Origin: Rhodospirillaceae bacterium | GTDB taxonomy: Bacteria; Pseudomonadota; Alphaproteobacteria; Rhodospirillales; Casp-alpha2 | Assembly (NCBI GenBank): GCA_016845145.1 | Contig: JAERTE010000103.1 | Span: forward strand, 62,001-126,000 | Length of the DNA stretch: 64,000 bases | Reading direction: 5' to 3' | Part shown: positions 1 through 8,510 of the stretch, piece after piece | Layout: the number at the start of each line of letters is the position of its first letter | Position numbering within the stretch: the first letter of the stretch is position 1 | Program-made: the position numbers and the translations under genes | The notes under the pieces: generated by a model | What the model saw: the letters and a program-made list of their open reading frames with translations, nothing else | Told to the model about the DNA's origin: nothing | Database searches by the model: none

Positions 1-2
1 TC

Positions 3-242
3 TTTCAGGTATCGGTATTCCTGCTCTATATCACCATGGGTAAGGTGGAAGGCGGCACGGCACCGATCTTGGCCGAAGGCATCCAATCTTATTCCAATCC
101 ACTGCCGCATGTTTTGATCCTGACAGCCATTGTCGTCGGCGTCGCAACAACGGCACTTGGACTGGCCTTGGTGGTGCGGATCAAAGAGACATTCACCACC
201 ATCGAAGAAGACGAAATTGAGCATATGGAGAACGGCGCGTGA
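3..242 (+). CDS. mrpC: MrpC-type antiporter subunit, C-terminal part
   Basis: This is the 3' end of a gene that begins before the window; the open frame runs in from base 3 and stops with TGA at 240-242. The visible residues carry the NuoK/MrpC signature NPLPHVLILTAIVVGVATTA, followed by a transmembrane helix and an acidic cytoplasmic tail. MrpC is a small three-helix membrane subunit of the multisubunit Na+/H+ (Mrp/Mnh) antiporter, homologous to NuoK of complex I. Its stop overlaps the GTG start of the next MrpD-like gene by 4 nt, so the two are probably translationally coupled. Only the last third of the protein is visible. Confidence 0.8.
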   Translation, partial: FQVSVFLLYITMGKVEGGTAPILAEGIQSYSNPLPHVLILTAIVVGVATTALGLALVVRIKETFTTIEEDEIEHMENGA

Positions 243-1720
243 TCGCACAGCACCTGCCGGTCTTGCAAATTCTGCTGCCGCTGTTAGCGGCACCGGTCTG
301 CATGTTTATTCGCCATCCGCACGTGGTCTGGATCTGGGCGACGGTCATCACCTGGATGTGCCTACCCATTTCCATCGCCATTCTAATGCAGGTTATGAAA
401 AGCGGCGTCATTGTCTATGAGTTGGGCGACTGGGCGGCACCGTGGGGCATCGAATACAGGATCGATACCCTGAACGCTTTCGTGCTACTGATCGTCTCGA
501 TGATCGGCGCGGTGGTCATGCCCTATGCGCGCATCATTGTTGAGAACGAAATTCCGGCCAGCCGCATCTATCTTTTCTACGCCATGATGCTGCTTTGCAT
601 GACCGGATTGTTAGGCATCACGATCACTGGCGATGCATTCAATTTGTTCGTGTTTCTCGAGATATCGTCTCTGTCGACATACGTGCTGGTCAGTTTCGGC
701 AAAGACCGCCGTGCGCTAACGGCGGCCTATCGCTACCTGATCATGGGCACCATCGGCGCCACGTTCTACATCATCGGTGTCGGCCTGATGTATATGGTAA
801 CCGGCACCTTAAATATCGCTGACCTGGCGATACTCGTTCCGGGGATGGCGGACAGCCGAACCATCCATGCGGCGTTGGCTTTTCTGACCGTCGGGTTGGC
901 GTTGAAGGCGGCCCTATTCCCGCTGCATATGTGGCTGCCAAACGCCTACGCTTTCGCGCCGTCGGCAGTGACGGTATTCCTGGCGGCAACGGCAACGAAG
1001 GTCGCCGTTTACGCCTTTATCCGTGTCGTATTCACAATATTCGGCGATATCGACATCCTGGCGGCACTGCCTATTCGTTACCTCCTCATGGGGCTTGCTA
1101 TAGCGGCCATGTTCGCTGGGTCCGCAGTGGCAATTTATCAAAACAACGCCAAACGCCTGTTGGCTTATTCCTCCATAGCGCAAATCGGCTACATGATCCT
1201 TGGCATCAGTATGGATTCGGTGACCGGCGTGACCGCCGGTATCGTGCATTTGTTCAATCATGCGCTGATGAAGGGGGTCCTGTTCATGGCCTTGGGCGCA
1301 ATCATGCTGCAGACCGGCTCAGTCGATTTGCGTGACATGCGAGGCATCGGTCGGCGCATGCCGCTGACAATGGCCGCATTTGTCGTTGGCGGTTTAAGCC
1401 TGATCGGTGTGCCGCTGACCGCTGGTTTCGTTTCCAAGTGGTACTTGATTCAAGCTGCGCTTGAGGCCGGCTGGTGGCCGTTGGCCGTATTGATTGTCAT
1501 GAGTTCCCTGCTCGCCGTCATTTACGTCTGGCGTATCGTTGAGATTGCGTATTTCCAACCCAATCCCGACGTGCCCAAAGCGCGCGAACCGGCTCCGATG
1601 TCTTTGCTGATGCCCATGTGGATTTTGGCCGGCGCGACAATCTATTTCGGTATTGATGCGACGACCACTCTCGATATCGCCGGCTTGGCTGCGCAAACCC
1701 TCCTGCCGGGAGGCGGCTAA
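239..1720 (+). CDS. mrpD: MrpD-like proton/cation antiporter subunit (first copy)
   Basis: A 493-residue polytopic membrane protein of the NuoL/M/N-MrpA/D family. Residues 134-150 contain the FNLFVFLEISSLSTYV motif with Glu141. Residues 221-254 hold Lys223, His230 and Lys254 around HMWLPNAYAFAPS. Glu141 and Lys223 match the positions of the essential Glu137 and Lys219 of Bacillus MrpD (from memory), so the proton path looks intact. The start is GTG at 239, overlapping the mrpC stop as GTGA. It ends in TAATG, sharing a base with the next gene. Of the three antiporter-like subunits here, this one is closest to true MrpD in length and motif. Confidence 0.85.
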   Translation: MIAQHLPVLQILLPLLAAPVCMFIRHPHVVWIWATVITWMCLPISIAILMQVMKSGVIVYELGDWAAPWGIEYRIDTLNAFVLLIVSMIGAVVMPYARIIVENEIPASRIYLFYAMMLLCMTGLLGITITGDAFNLFVFLEISSLSTYVLVSFGKDRRALTAAYRYLIMGTIGATFYIIGVGLMYMVTGTLNIADLAILVPGMADSRTIHAALAFLTVGLALKAALFPLHMWLPNAYAFAPSAVTVFLAATATKVAVYAFIRVVFTIFGDIDILAALPIRYLLMGLAIAAMFAGSAVAIYQNNAKRLLAYSSIAQIGYMILGISMDSVTGVTAGIVHLFNHALMKGVLFMALGAIMLQTGSVDLRDMRGIGRRMPLTMAAFVVGGLSLIGVPLTAGFVSKWYLIQAALEAGWWPLAVLIVMSSLLAVIYVWRIVEIAYFQPNPDVPKAREPAPMSLLMPMWILAGATIYFGIDATTTLDIAGLAAQTLLPGGG

Positions 1721-3276
1721 TGACAGCAACGACAGCAATCGTATTTGCCATAGTCGCACCGCTGGTCGCCGTGCCGATACTGGCGATGCTGGGCAGCAAG
1801 CCGAATTTGCGCGAAGGTGTAACACTGATCACAGCGGTTCTCGTCTTTCTGGCTGTCGCCAGCCTGTTTGACGATGTCGCCGGCGGCGCCCGCCCGACGC
1901 TAAGCGTCGGTGAGATGCTGCCGGGCCTTTCCATCGCGTTTACGGTGGAACCACTGGGCATGTTGTTCGCCGGCATTGCCAGCTTCCTTTGGATCGTCAC
2001 CACCATCTACGCCATCGGCTATATGCGCGGCCATGCGGAAAAGAACCAGACGCGGTTCTACATCTGCTTCGCCGTCGCGATTTCCAGCGCCATCGGCATC
2101 GCCTTTGCCGGCAACATGCTGACGCTGTTCGTTTTCTACGAGGTGCTGACACTATCCACCTTCCCGCTTGTCGCTCATTCCGGCACGGAAGACGCCAAGC
2201 GCGCGGGACGCGTCTATCTGGGTATCTTGATCGGCACATCGATTGTGCTGCAGCTGACGGCCATCATCTGGACATGGTCGATCACCGGCACGCTCGACTT
2301 TGTTCAGGGCGGCATTCTCGTCGGTAAAGTATCGGCCGGCATGACCGCTCTGCTGTTGGCGATGTATGTGTTCGGCATCGGCAAGGCGGCGCTGATGCCG
2401 TTCCACCGCTGGTTGCCGGCGGCCATGGTGGCGCCAACGCCGGTCAGTGCCCTGCTGCACGCCGTCGCTGTTGTGAAAGCCGGTGTGTTCACGGTCCTCA
2501 AGGTGACGATCTACATCTTTGGCATCGACAATCTTGCGCAGTTGGGCAGCGCCACATGGCTCCAGTACATGGCGGCGGCAACGATCCTGATCGCGTCCCT
2601 GGTGGCCATGAGCAAGGACAACCTGAAAGCCCGACTGGCCTATTCCACCATCAGCCAGCTTTCGTACATTGTGCTCGGCGCCATGCTGGCGACGGGTGCC
2701 GGCGCGCTCGGCGGTGCCATGCACATTGCCATGCACGCGTTCGGTAAGATCACGCTGTTCTTCTGTGCCGGCGCTATCATGGTGGCGTCCCACAAGACCG
2801 AAATCAGCCAAATGAACGGTTTGGGCCGCAAGATGCCCATCACTTATATCTGCTTTTTGATCGGTACGCTGAGCATCATCGGATTGCCTCCGCTTGGCGG
2901 CATGTGGAGCAAATGGTATTTGGCATTGGGCGCGGCGGAGACCGAGCAGGTGATTTTCGTCGCCGTGCTGATGATATCATCGCTGCTGAATGTCGCGTAT
3001 CTGGTGCCTATCGTGATCCGCGGCTTCTTCTCTGCGCCGACGGATGACCATCACGATCATCACCACGATGAGCATGGAGAAGACGAAAGCCCGTGGCCGC
3101 GCCATCCCGGTGATGCAGAGGCGGCCAATGTCTGGCATGTCCGCGGTTGGTCGGAGGCACCCGCGAGTTGCGTCGGCGCCCTCGCCTTCACGGCGTTCGG
3201 ATGTTTCGTATTGTTCTTCAAGGCCGATGCAATCTACGCGTTTTTGTTGCCGTTGATTCAAGGAGGGCAGCCATGA
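1720..3276 (+). CDS. MrpD/NuoL-like antiporter subunit (second copy) with His-rich loop
   Basis: A 518-residue membrane protein of the same proton-translocating family. Glu141 (LFVFYEVLTLSTF), Lys222, His229 (FHRWLPAAMVAPTPVS) and Lys253 occupy the conserved channel positions, and the LLHAVAVVKAG segment is more NuoL-like than in the first copy. Near the C-terminus (about residues 442-456) a hydrophilic loop is packed with His, Asp and Glu (DDHHDHHHDEHGEDE), unusual for the family and suggestive of metal or proton binding. The ATG at 1720 overlaps the previous TAA, and the stop overlaps the next ATG as ATGA. It is probably a structural and transport subunit of the same complex. Confidence 0.82.
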   Translation: MTATTAIVFAIVAPLVAVPILAMLGSKPNLREGVTLITAVLVFLAVASLFDDVAGGARPTLSVGEMLPGLSIAFTVEPLGMLFAGIASFLWIVTTIYAIGYMRGHAEKNQTRFYICFAVAISSAIGIAFAGNMLTLFVFYEVLTLSTFPLVAHSGTEDAKRAGRVYLGILIGTSIVLQLTAIIWTWSITGTLDFVQGGILVGKVSAGMTALLLAMYVFGIGKAALMPFHRWLPAAMVAPTPVSALLHAVAVVKAGVFTVLKVTIYIFGIDNLAQLGSATWLQYMAAATILIASLVAMSKDNLKARLAYSTISQLSYIVLGAMLATGAGALGGAMHIAMHAFGKITLFFCAGAIMVASHKTEISQMNGLGRKMPITYICFLIGTLSIIGLPPLGGMWSKWYLALGAAETEQVIFVAVLMISSLLNVAYLVPIVIRGFFSAPTDDHHDHHHDEHGEDESPWPRHPGDAEAANVWHVRGWSEAPASCVGALAFTAFGCFVLFFKADAIYAFLLPLIQGGQP

Positions 3277-3557
3277 GCGACCGTCTTGACGAAAAACCTC
3301 GCTGGCTCGACGACAAGCGCAATGTGAAAAAGATTGTCTGGGCGCTGGTGGTTGTCTGCGCGGGATTGTTCGGCGCCGATGCCTTCTATCACAAGCACCC
3401 CTACTTCGAGGTCGAGACTTATTTCGGTTTCTACGCCATCTATGGCTTCGTCATGTGCGTTGGATTGGTGCTGGCGGCGAAATGGATGCGCACCATCCTG
3501 ATGCGTGATGAAGACTACTACGACAAGGGTCAAACCGGGGACAGCGATGATGATTGA
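3273..3557 (+). CDS. small two-helix membrane protein of the Mrp-type operon
   Basis: A 94-residue protein starting at the ATG at 3273, chosen because AAGGAGGG lies about 9 nt upstream and the start overlaps the preceding stop as ATGA. A charged N-terminus (MSDRLDEKPRWLDDKRNVKK) is followed by two hydrophobic helices (about residues 22-40 and 51-72) and an acidic tail rich in Asp and Tyr. I do not recognise a named family. Its place between two MrpD-like subunits and the end-to-start overlaps on both sides imply that it is an accessory subunit of the antiporter complex. A longer in-frame extension starting upstream would overlap the previous gene deeply and is not credible. Confidence 0.75.
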   Translation: MSDRLDEKPRWLDDKRNVKKIVWALVVVCAGLFGADAFYHKHPYFEVETYFGFYAIYGFVMCVGLVLAAKWMRTILMRDEDYYDKGQTGDSDDD

Positions 3558-5241
3558 GTTCAACCCCGGACTGATCATGATCATCGGCGGTCTTTTGGCG
3601 CCCATGTTGCGCGGTCATGCCCGGCGTGTTCTGCTTTTGGCGCTACCCGCCGCAGGCCTTGCCTACACGATTATGCTCGACCCCGGCGCCGGCGCCGTCA
3701 TCCATTTTTTCGACTACTCGCTGGAAGTCCTGCGCGTCGACAAACTGGCGCTGGTGTGGGGGTACATCTTCCATATTGCTGCGTTTTTGGGCGTCTTGTA
3801 CGCCATCCACGAGAACGACGCAGTGCAAGCGAGCATGGCCCAAGTTTACATGGGTGCTGCCGTCGCCGCCGTTTTTGCCGGCGATTTGATTACGCTGTTC
3901 GTGTTCTGGGAGCTAACGGCCATATCGTCGGTGTTCCTGATCTGGGCATCCGGGACGGAGAGCTCGTTCCGTTCGGGGATGCGCTACCTGATCGTTCAGG
4001 TGGGTTCGGGCGTTACTTTGTTGGCCGGCGCGCTTTTGATTTTGGCCGATACCGGCTCCATCGCCTTCAATCACATCGGTATCGAGAGTTTAGGCGGCAA
4101 GCTGGTCTTCCTGGCGTTTGGTATCAAATGTGCTTTTCCGCTTCTGCACAACTGGCTGCAAGATGCCTACCCCGAAGCCACCGTCAGCGGCACCGTGATT
4201 TTAAGCGCATTCACCACAAAGCTCGCCGTCTATTCGTTGGCGCGCGGTTTTGCCGGCACGGAAATTCTCATCACCATTGGCGCCGTCATGACGGCGTTCC
4301 CGATCTTCTTTGCGGTGATCGAGAACGATCTTCGCCGCGTGCTCGCCTACAGCCTCAACAACCAGCTGGGATTCATGGTGGTGGGGATTGGCATCGGCAC
4401 CGAATTGTCCCTCAACGGTACGGCATCTCACGCCTTCTCGCACATCCTCTATAAGGCGCTCCTGTTCATGTCCATGGGGGCGGTGTTAATGCGTACGGGC
4501 ACCATCAAGGGCTCGGAGTTGGGTGGGCTTTACAAAACCATGCCCTGGACCACCGGTTTCTGTATCGTCGGCGCAGCGTCGATCTCGGCATTTCCGTTAT
4601 TCTCGGGCTTTGTGTCAAAATCCATGATTCTCACGGCACTTGGCCACGAGGGGCATTGGTTCGTTTGGGCCGTGTTGTTGTTTGCATCTGCCGGCGTGTT
4701 CCACCACTCCGGTATCAAGATCCCCTACTTCGCCTTCTTCGCCCACGATTCCGGCATGCGGCCAAAGGAAGCGCCGTGGAATATGCTTTTGGCTATGGGC
4801 GTAGCGGCGTTCCTGTGCATTGCTATCGGTGTGTACCCCGAACCCCTATACGCGATCCTACCCTATCCTGTGGATTTCGTGCCCTACACGACTGCGCACG
4901 TCATCACACAGTTGCAACTGTTGATGTTCTCGGCGCTGGCCTTCACTTTCCTGATGCTGACCGGACTCTATCCGCCAGAGCTTAAATCAACCAACTTGGA
5001 CACGGATTGGTTCTATCGGCGTCTGGCGCCGCGCGTTTTGGCTTGGCTGCGATCGGGCATTGCCCAAATCGACCGCACTGGGCGCGAGGCATTGATGGGT
5101 CTCATTCACGGCATTATGGCCTTTGTCCATCGCCATCACGGCCTTGATGGTACGTTTGCCCGCACCCACCCGGCCGGCACCATGGCGTTCTGGGCGGTGG
5201 CGTTGCTGGGGCTCTTCCTGGTCCTTTACCTAGTAAGCTAA
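3547..5241 (+). CDS. MrpD-like antiporter subunit (third copy)
   Basis: A 564-residue polytopic protein of the proton-conducting membrane transporter family. Glu122 in FVFWELTAISSVFL matches the TM5 glutamate. The TM7-8 region reads CAFPLLHNWLQDAYPEATVS instead of the usual H.WLP.AY..AP, so this copy is divergent in the channel region but keeps Lys and His residues. Start ATG at 3547 (or 3550), overlapping the previous stop, with GGGG upstream. The C-terminal extension of about 80 residues holds a final membrane helix after an amphipathic stretch. The stop TAA touches the ATG of the following dehydratase gene directly. It is the third antiporter-like subunit of one complex. Confidence 0.8.
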   Translation: MMIEFNPGLIMIIGGLLAPMLRGHARRVLLLALPAAGLAYTIMLDPGAGAVIHFFDYSLEVLRVDKLALVWGYIFHIAAFLGVLYAIHENDAVQASMAQVYMGAAVAAVFAGDLITLFVFWELTAISSVFLIWASGTESSFRSGMRYLIVQVGSGVTLLAGALLILADTGSIAFNHIGIESLGGKLVFLAFGIKCAFPLLHNWLQDAYPEATVSGTVILSAFTTKLAVYSLARGFAGTEILITIGAVMTAFPIFFAVIENDLRRVLAYSLNNQLGFMVVGIGIGTELSLNGTASHAFSHILYKALLFMSMGAVLMRTGTIKGSELGGLYKTMPWTTGFCIVGAASISAFPLFSGFVSKSMILTALGHEGHWFVWAVLLFASAGVFHHSGIKIPYFAFFAHDSGMRPKEAPWNMLLAMGVAAFLCIAIGVYPEPLYAILPYPVDFVPYTTAHVITQLQLLMFSALAFTFLMLTGLYPPELKSTNLDTDWFYRRLAPRVLAWLRSGIAQIDRTGREALMGLIHGIMAFVHRHHGLDGTFARTHPAGTMAFWAVALLGLFLVLYLVS

Positions 5242-6948
5242 ATGACTGACAAAAAAACGGGAATGCGCAAAGGCCTGACGCGCTACGGCGACGAAGGGTT
5301 TTCCCTTTACGTGCGCAAGGCCTTCATCAAGGCCATGGGATACACCGACGATGCGTTGTTGCGCCCGATCGTCGGCATTGCCGATACCTATTCAGGTTAC
5401 AACGCCTGTCATGCCACGGTGCCCGATATCATTGAGGCGGTGAAACGCGGCGTCATGCTGGCGGGTGGCTTGCCAGTGACGTTCCCGACCATATCGCTGC
5501 ATGAGTCCTTCGCTTTCCCGACATCGATGTTCCTGCGCAATCTGATGAGCATGGACGCGGAGGAAATGATCCGTGCCCAACCGATGGATTCGGTTGTGCT
5601 GGTCGGAGGCTGCGACAAAACCATTCCTGCCCTTTTGATGGGCGCTGCATCCGCCGGCGTGCCGGCTATTGTCGAGGTCACGGGACCGATGCTCACCGGC
5701 ACCCATCATGGTGAACGTGTTGGTGCATGTACGGATTGCCGCCGATTTTGGGCCAAGTTCCGTGCCGGCGAAATTGATGCCGCCGAGGTTGAGGAATTGA
5801 CGAATGAACTGGTCCCGACCGCCGGCACCTGCGGCGTTATGGGGACGGCCAGCACCATGGCGTTGATGACCGAAGCCATGGGCATGATGTTACCCGGCGG
5901 TGCCGCAATCCCGGCAACCTATGCTGACCGGCCGCGGCACGCGGAACTCACAGGCCGCCGTGCCGTGGAGATGGCGAACGACGGCAGCCCCGCCCCGGCC
6001 GAAATCATGACCCCGGCCGCGTTTCGCAATGCGCTCAGGGTTTTGCATGCCATTGGGGGATCAACCAACGGCATTGTACACGCGGCGGCCATGGCGGGAC
6101 GCCTGGGTATTACCATTGATTTGGATGAATTCGATAACTTGGGGCGCGACGTCCCCGTGCTGGTCGATCTCAAGCCGTCGGGCCAGTACTACATGGAGGA
6201 CTTACATCGCGCCGGCGGTTTAGCGCCGATCTTGCGCGAGTTGGCTCCGCTACTGGAATTGGACGCGCCGACTATTGGCGGGCAATCGCTCGGTGATGTC
6301 ATATCGGCACTGCCCAAGGCCTACCCGCAACAGGTCGTGCGTACGAAAGACAACCCGCTGTTTGCGGGCGGCGGTATTGCCGTGTTGCGTGGCAATCTGT
6401 GCCCCGACGGTGCCGTCATCAAGCAATCAGCTGCATCGAGCGAGCTTCTCGTGCATGAGGGCCGCGCCGTGGTCTTTCAATCACTCGCCGACCTGGCGGC
6501 ACGAATTGACTCGCCCGACCTGGATGTCACCGCCGACGATATCCTCGTGCTGCAGAATTCAGGGCCGTTGGGTGCGCCAGGCATGCCGGAATCAGGATAC
6601 CTGCCGTTGCCGAAAAAATTGGCGGAACAAGGCGTCAAAGACATGGTGCGCATTTCCGACGCGCGCATGAGCGGCACCGCGTTCGGCACGATCGTCTTGC
6701 ATGTCGCGCCGGAGGCCGCGGCGGGCGGACCGCTGGCGCTGGTGCGCAATGGTGATCGTATTCGCCTTGATGTGCCCGCACGGCAATTGGAATTGTTGAT
6801 ATCCGACGAGGACTTAGAGGCCCGCAAAGCGGCTTGGACCCCGCCGCCTGCCCATGAGGGTGCAGATCGGGGTTATCTCAAGCTGTTCCTTGATGAGGTG
6901 ACGCAAGCGCCCGACGGAGCGGACTTCGGATTCTTGAAGAAGACCTAA
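5242..6948 (+). CDS. IlvD/Edd family dehydratase, sugar-acid type
   Basis: A 568-residue Fe-S dehydratase. Cys56 (GYNACHA), Cys124 (VGGCDKTIP) and Cys197 (AGTCGVMGTA) fit the [2Fe-2S] ligand positions known from L-arabinonate dehydratase. DARMSGT near the C-terminus carries the catalytic serine, and SISLHES-type and GGSTNG motifs are present. Family members dehydrate dihydroxy acids or aldonic acids with Mg2+. The GACTDCRR.WA insert and the length point to the arabinonate/aldonate branch rather than biosynthetic IlvD, but the substrate is unknown. The ATG directly follows the TAA of the antiporter gene, so co-expression with it is likely. It converges on the next gene with only 6 nt between stops. 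Confidence 0.85.
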   Translation: MTDKKTGMRKGLTRYGDEGFSLYVRKAFIKAMGYTDDALLRPIVGIADTYSGYNACHATVPDIIEAVKRGVMLAGGLPVTFPTISLHESFAFPTSMFLRNLMSMDAEEMIRAQPMDSVVLVGGCDKTIPALLMGAASAGVPAIVEVTGPMLTGTHHGERVGACTDCRRFWAKFRAGEIDAAEVEELTNELVPTAGTCGVMGTASTMALMTEAMGMMLPGGAAIPATYADRPRHAELTGRRAVEMANDGSPAPAEIMTPAAFRNALRVLHAIGGSTNGIVHAAAMAGRLGITIDLDEFDNLGRDVPVLVDLKPSGQYYMEDLHRAGGLAPILRELAPLLELDAPTIGGQSLGDVISALPKAYPQQVVRTKDNPLFAGGGIAVLRGNLCPDGAVIKQSAASSELLVHEGRAVVFQSLADLAARIDSPDLDVTADDILVLQNSGPLGAPGMPESGYLPLPKKLAEQGVKDMVRISDARMSGTAFGTIVLHVAPEAAAGGPLALVRNGDRIRLDVPARQLELLISDEDLEARKAAWTPPPAHEGADRGYLKLFLDEVTQAPDGADFGFLKKT

Positions 6949-6954
6949 CGCCAC

Positions 6955-7491
6955 TCAGTTCGGGGACTTCGCGCCAGGTGTCCATGATTTGACAGTCACC
7001 GGTTTTCCAGACTGAGTGCGGTAGATTTTCGGCTTCACGAAGGTTTCCACACCTGGAGTCTTCTCGGCTCGGACAAAGGACAATTGCATGTCCGCCAATT
7101 CGATCTCGGCTCTGTTGCCGCGTTTCTTTGCACGTTTAAAAGCCGTCGTTTCCTTGCTCATGGTCGTGATCTTCTCGGTGGAATACTGCCCGAACTTACG
7201 CCAGATAGCCTCGAGAAACCCTTCGACCTCATGCGGCAAGAACAAATCCGCATCGATATCGGGTCTTCCCTTGGAAAACGCCATATAAACGTTGGGTTCC
7301 AGCGGGCCACGCTCATCGGCGACAAACACCGCCGGCATCAGCTTGCGGCCCTTGAACGCCACCGCATAGTAGGCCTGCGCCAGGAACAACAACCCTTGCA
7401 GCTTTTGCGGCTGTAGATATTCATTTTCCGCCAACGCCGTATCGGCGAAGAAAAACGCCACATCGAAGGCATTGGAAACATCAGCAGGCAT
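6955..7491 (-). CDS. Panacea-domain (DUF4065/SocA-like) protein
   Basis: A 178-residue soluble protein. Residues 8-120 match the Panacea pattern: an N-terminal helix (FFFADTAL), LQPQKLQGLLFLAQAYY, then GPLEPNVYMAFSKG, and later WRKFGQYSTEKITTM. Panacea domains act as antitoxins in diverse toxin-antitoxin systems or as adaptors such as SocA, which delivers toxin SocB to ClpXP. Here no small toxin gene lies next to it: downstream is the convergent dehydratase, upstream (94 nt) a flagellar-type gene. The C-terminal 50 residues are basic and may be flexible. No strong Shine-Dalgarno sequence precedes the ATG. The family call is good; an antitoxin role is only inferred. Confidence 0.7.
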   Translation of the reverse strand: MPADVSNAFDVAFFFADTALAENEYLQPQKLQGLLFLAQAYYAVAFKGRKLMPAVFVADERGPLEPNVYMAFSKGRPDIDADLFLPHEVEGFLEAIWRKFGQYSTEKITTMSKETTAFKRAKKRGNRAEIELADMQLSFVRAEKTPGVETFVKPKIYRTQSGKPVTVKSWTPGAKSPN

Positions 7492-7555
7492 GTCGGGACC
7501 ATTCCGTTATGACTTACACAACACGATACCCAAAATGCCCGAAAAAGGAAAAGAA

Positions 7556-7567
7556 GGAGTTAACTCC
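7556..7567 (-). terminator. possible weak terminator (12-bp palindrome plus T-rich tract)
   Basis: The perfect palindrome GGAGTTAACTCC lies just after the 3' end of the minus-strand flagellar-type gene. On the minus strand it is followed by a T-rich run (TTCTTTTCCTTTTT). The stem has almost no loop, so it is a poor intrinsic terminator; it could equally be an operator for the Panacea gene downstream. Confidence 0.3.
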
Positions 7568-7585
7568 GGATCGGCGTAGGAGGAA

Positions 7586-7909
7586 TCAACGTACGGTGTC
7601 CAAAAGCGCATCACTGGTTTCCTCGGCCGCGCGAACGAGACTGGCGCTGGCCTTGTAGGCGATTTCGGCATTTATGAGGTTGGTAACCTCCCTCACAAGG
7701 TTCACATCGCCCTCGTCGTTGCGAAGTTGAACCTGCACCCCGGCACCGCCATCAATGCCACGTTCGGCAACAAGGCTCGTCGTATCGGCACGGGTCGGGC
7801 GATAACCCGGCGTATCGGCATTGACGACATTGTTCGCAGCCACGTGCGCGCGTGTGGCGTTGGCTTGGAGGCCGCTAACCGCCGTTGATAGGATCGATGA
7901 TATAGCCAT
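7586..7909 (-). CDS. short flagellar basal-body rod-like protein
   Basis: A 107-residue protein with both ends of a flagellar rod/hook protein. The N-terminal helix (ISSILSTAVSGLQANATRAH, then NNVVNADTPGYRPTR) is the Flg_bb_rod motif. The C-terminal coiled-coil segment (REVTNLINAEIAYKASASLV) is the Flg_bbr_C motif. FlgB and FlgC are usually about 130-140 residues, so the middle beta region is nearly absent. Such proteins polymerise in the periplasmic rod after export by the flagellar type III system. No other recognisable rod or export gene is next to it, so it is an isolated paralogue. Whether it is a rod part or an adaptor cannot be told from the sequence. Confidence 0.7.
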   Translation of the reverse strand: MAISSILSTAVSGLQANATRAHVAANNVVNADTPGYRPTRADTTSLVAERGIDGGAGVQVQLRNDEGDVNLVREVTNLINAEIAYKASASLVRAAEETSDALLDTVR

Positions 7910-7990
7910 GCTTTCAATCTACCGATCTTCTGCCCATTGTGCGGTGATCGCCATCACAGATGTACAAATTGGCGCAAAAAATATCGGCAC

Positions 7991-8010
7991 AAAAAAAGGG
8001 CTGACGCCCT
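7991..8010 (-). terminator. Rho-independent terminator
   Basis: Read on the minus strand, a 5-bp G+C-rich stem (AGGGC/GCCCT) with a 4-nt loop is followed at once by seven T residues. It sits 28 nt after the stop of the 142-residue gene at 8038-8466 and separates it from the flagellar rod-like gene. Confidence 0.65.
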
Positions 8011-8037
8011 ACTACACTCCCGACATCTCAAGGCGCT

Positions 8038-8466
8038 CTACAATCGAAGGCTGATCTCCGTGCCTGTCACCTCGGGCTCACCATGGATGATCTTGGCGTT
8101 GGTTTCATAGGTCTTGATGGCGCGCGGTATTAAGCCGCCGATCCGCCGGGCGCGGACTTCCGGTCCGGCGTCCTCGACACTATCGTTACCGTAATACTCA
8201 AGCAGCGAGCCGAATGCCCGGCTTGGCACTTCCAGGAGTTCCGCGTGGCGGGCCGGCGGGCGCTCCCGATGTTGCTGACGACCGGAACGTTCTTGCCATT
8301 CGCCCTGCAGCGTGAAGGGGGCGGTATCGAGATTTGAAGTGGGGAGGCCGGCATTCGCCTCTTCGATTTGGCTATCCAACGAGGCCACGCGCGACGACGG
8401 CACGGTACGCGTCGAGGCTAACGACTGCGCCGGCGTCGGTGCATAAACCTTTGGAACTAAAGCCAT
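8038..8466 (-). CDS. hypothetical protein, 142 residues
   Basis: I do not recognise this protein. It has no signal peptide or membrane helix. The N-terminal 90 residues are low in predicted structure, rich in Ser, Pro, Arg and Gln, with a polar stretch around ERSGRQQHRERPPARHAE. The C-terminal part (about residues 98-142, RIGGLIPRAIKTYETNAKII) looks like a helix followed by a short beta segment. It lies directly upstream of the flagellar rod-like gene on the same strand, with a terminator between them. A disordered N-terminus fits a secreted or scaffold protein. A flagellar link is possible from position only. Confidence 0.5.
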   Translation of the reverse strand: MALVPKVYAPTPAQSLASTRTVPSSRVASLDSQIEEANAGLPTSNLDTAPFTLQGEWQERSGRQQHRERPPARHAELLEVPSRAFGSLLEYYGNDSVEDAGPEVRARRIGGLIPRAIKTYETNAKIIHGEPEVTGTEISLRL

Positions 8467-8510
8467 TTTTCTCGTTTACCTACACATAACCGTCTCCGCT
8501 GCATTCACAC

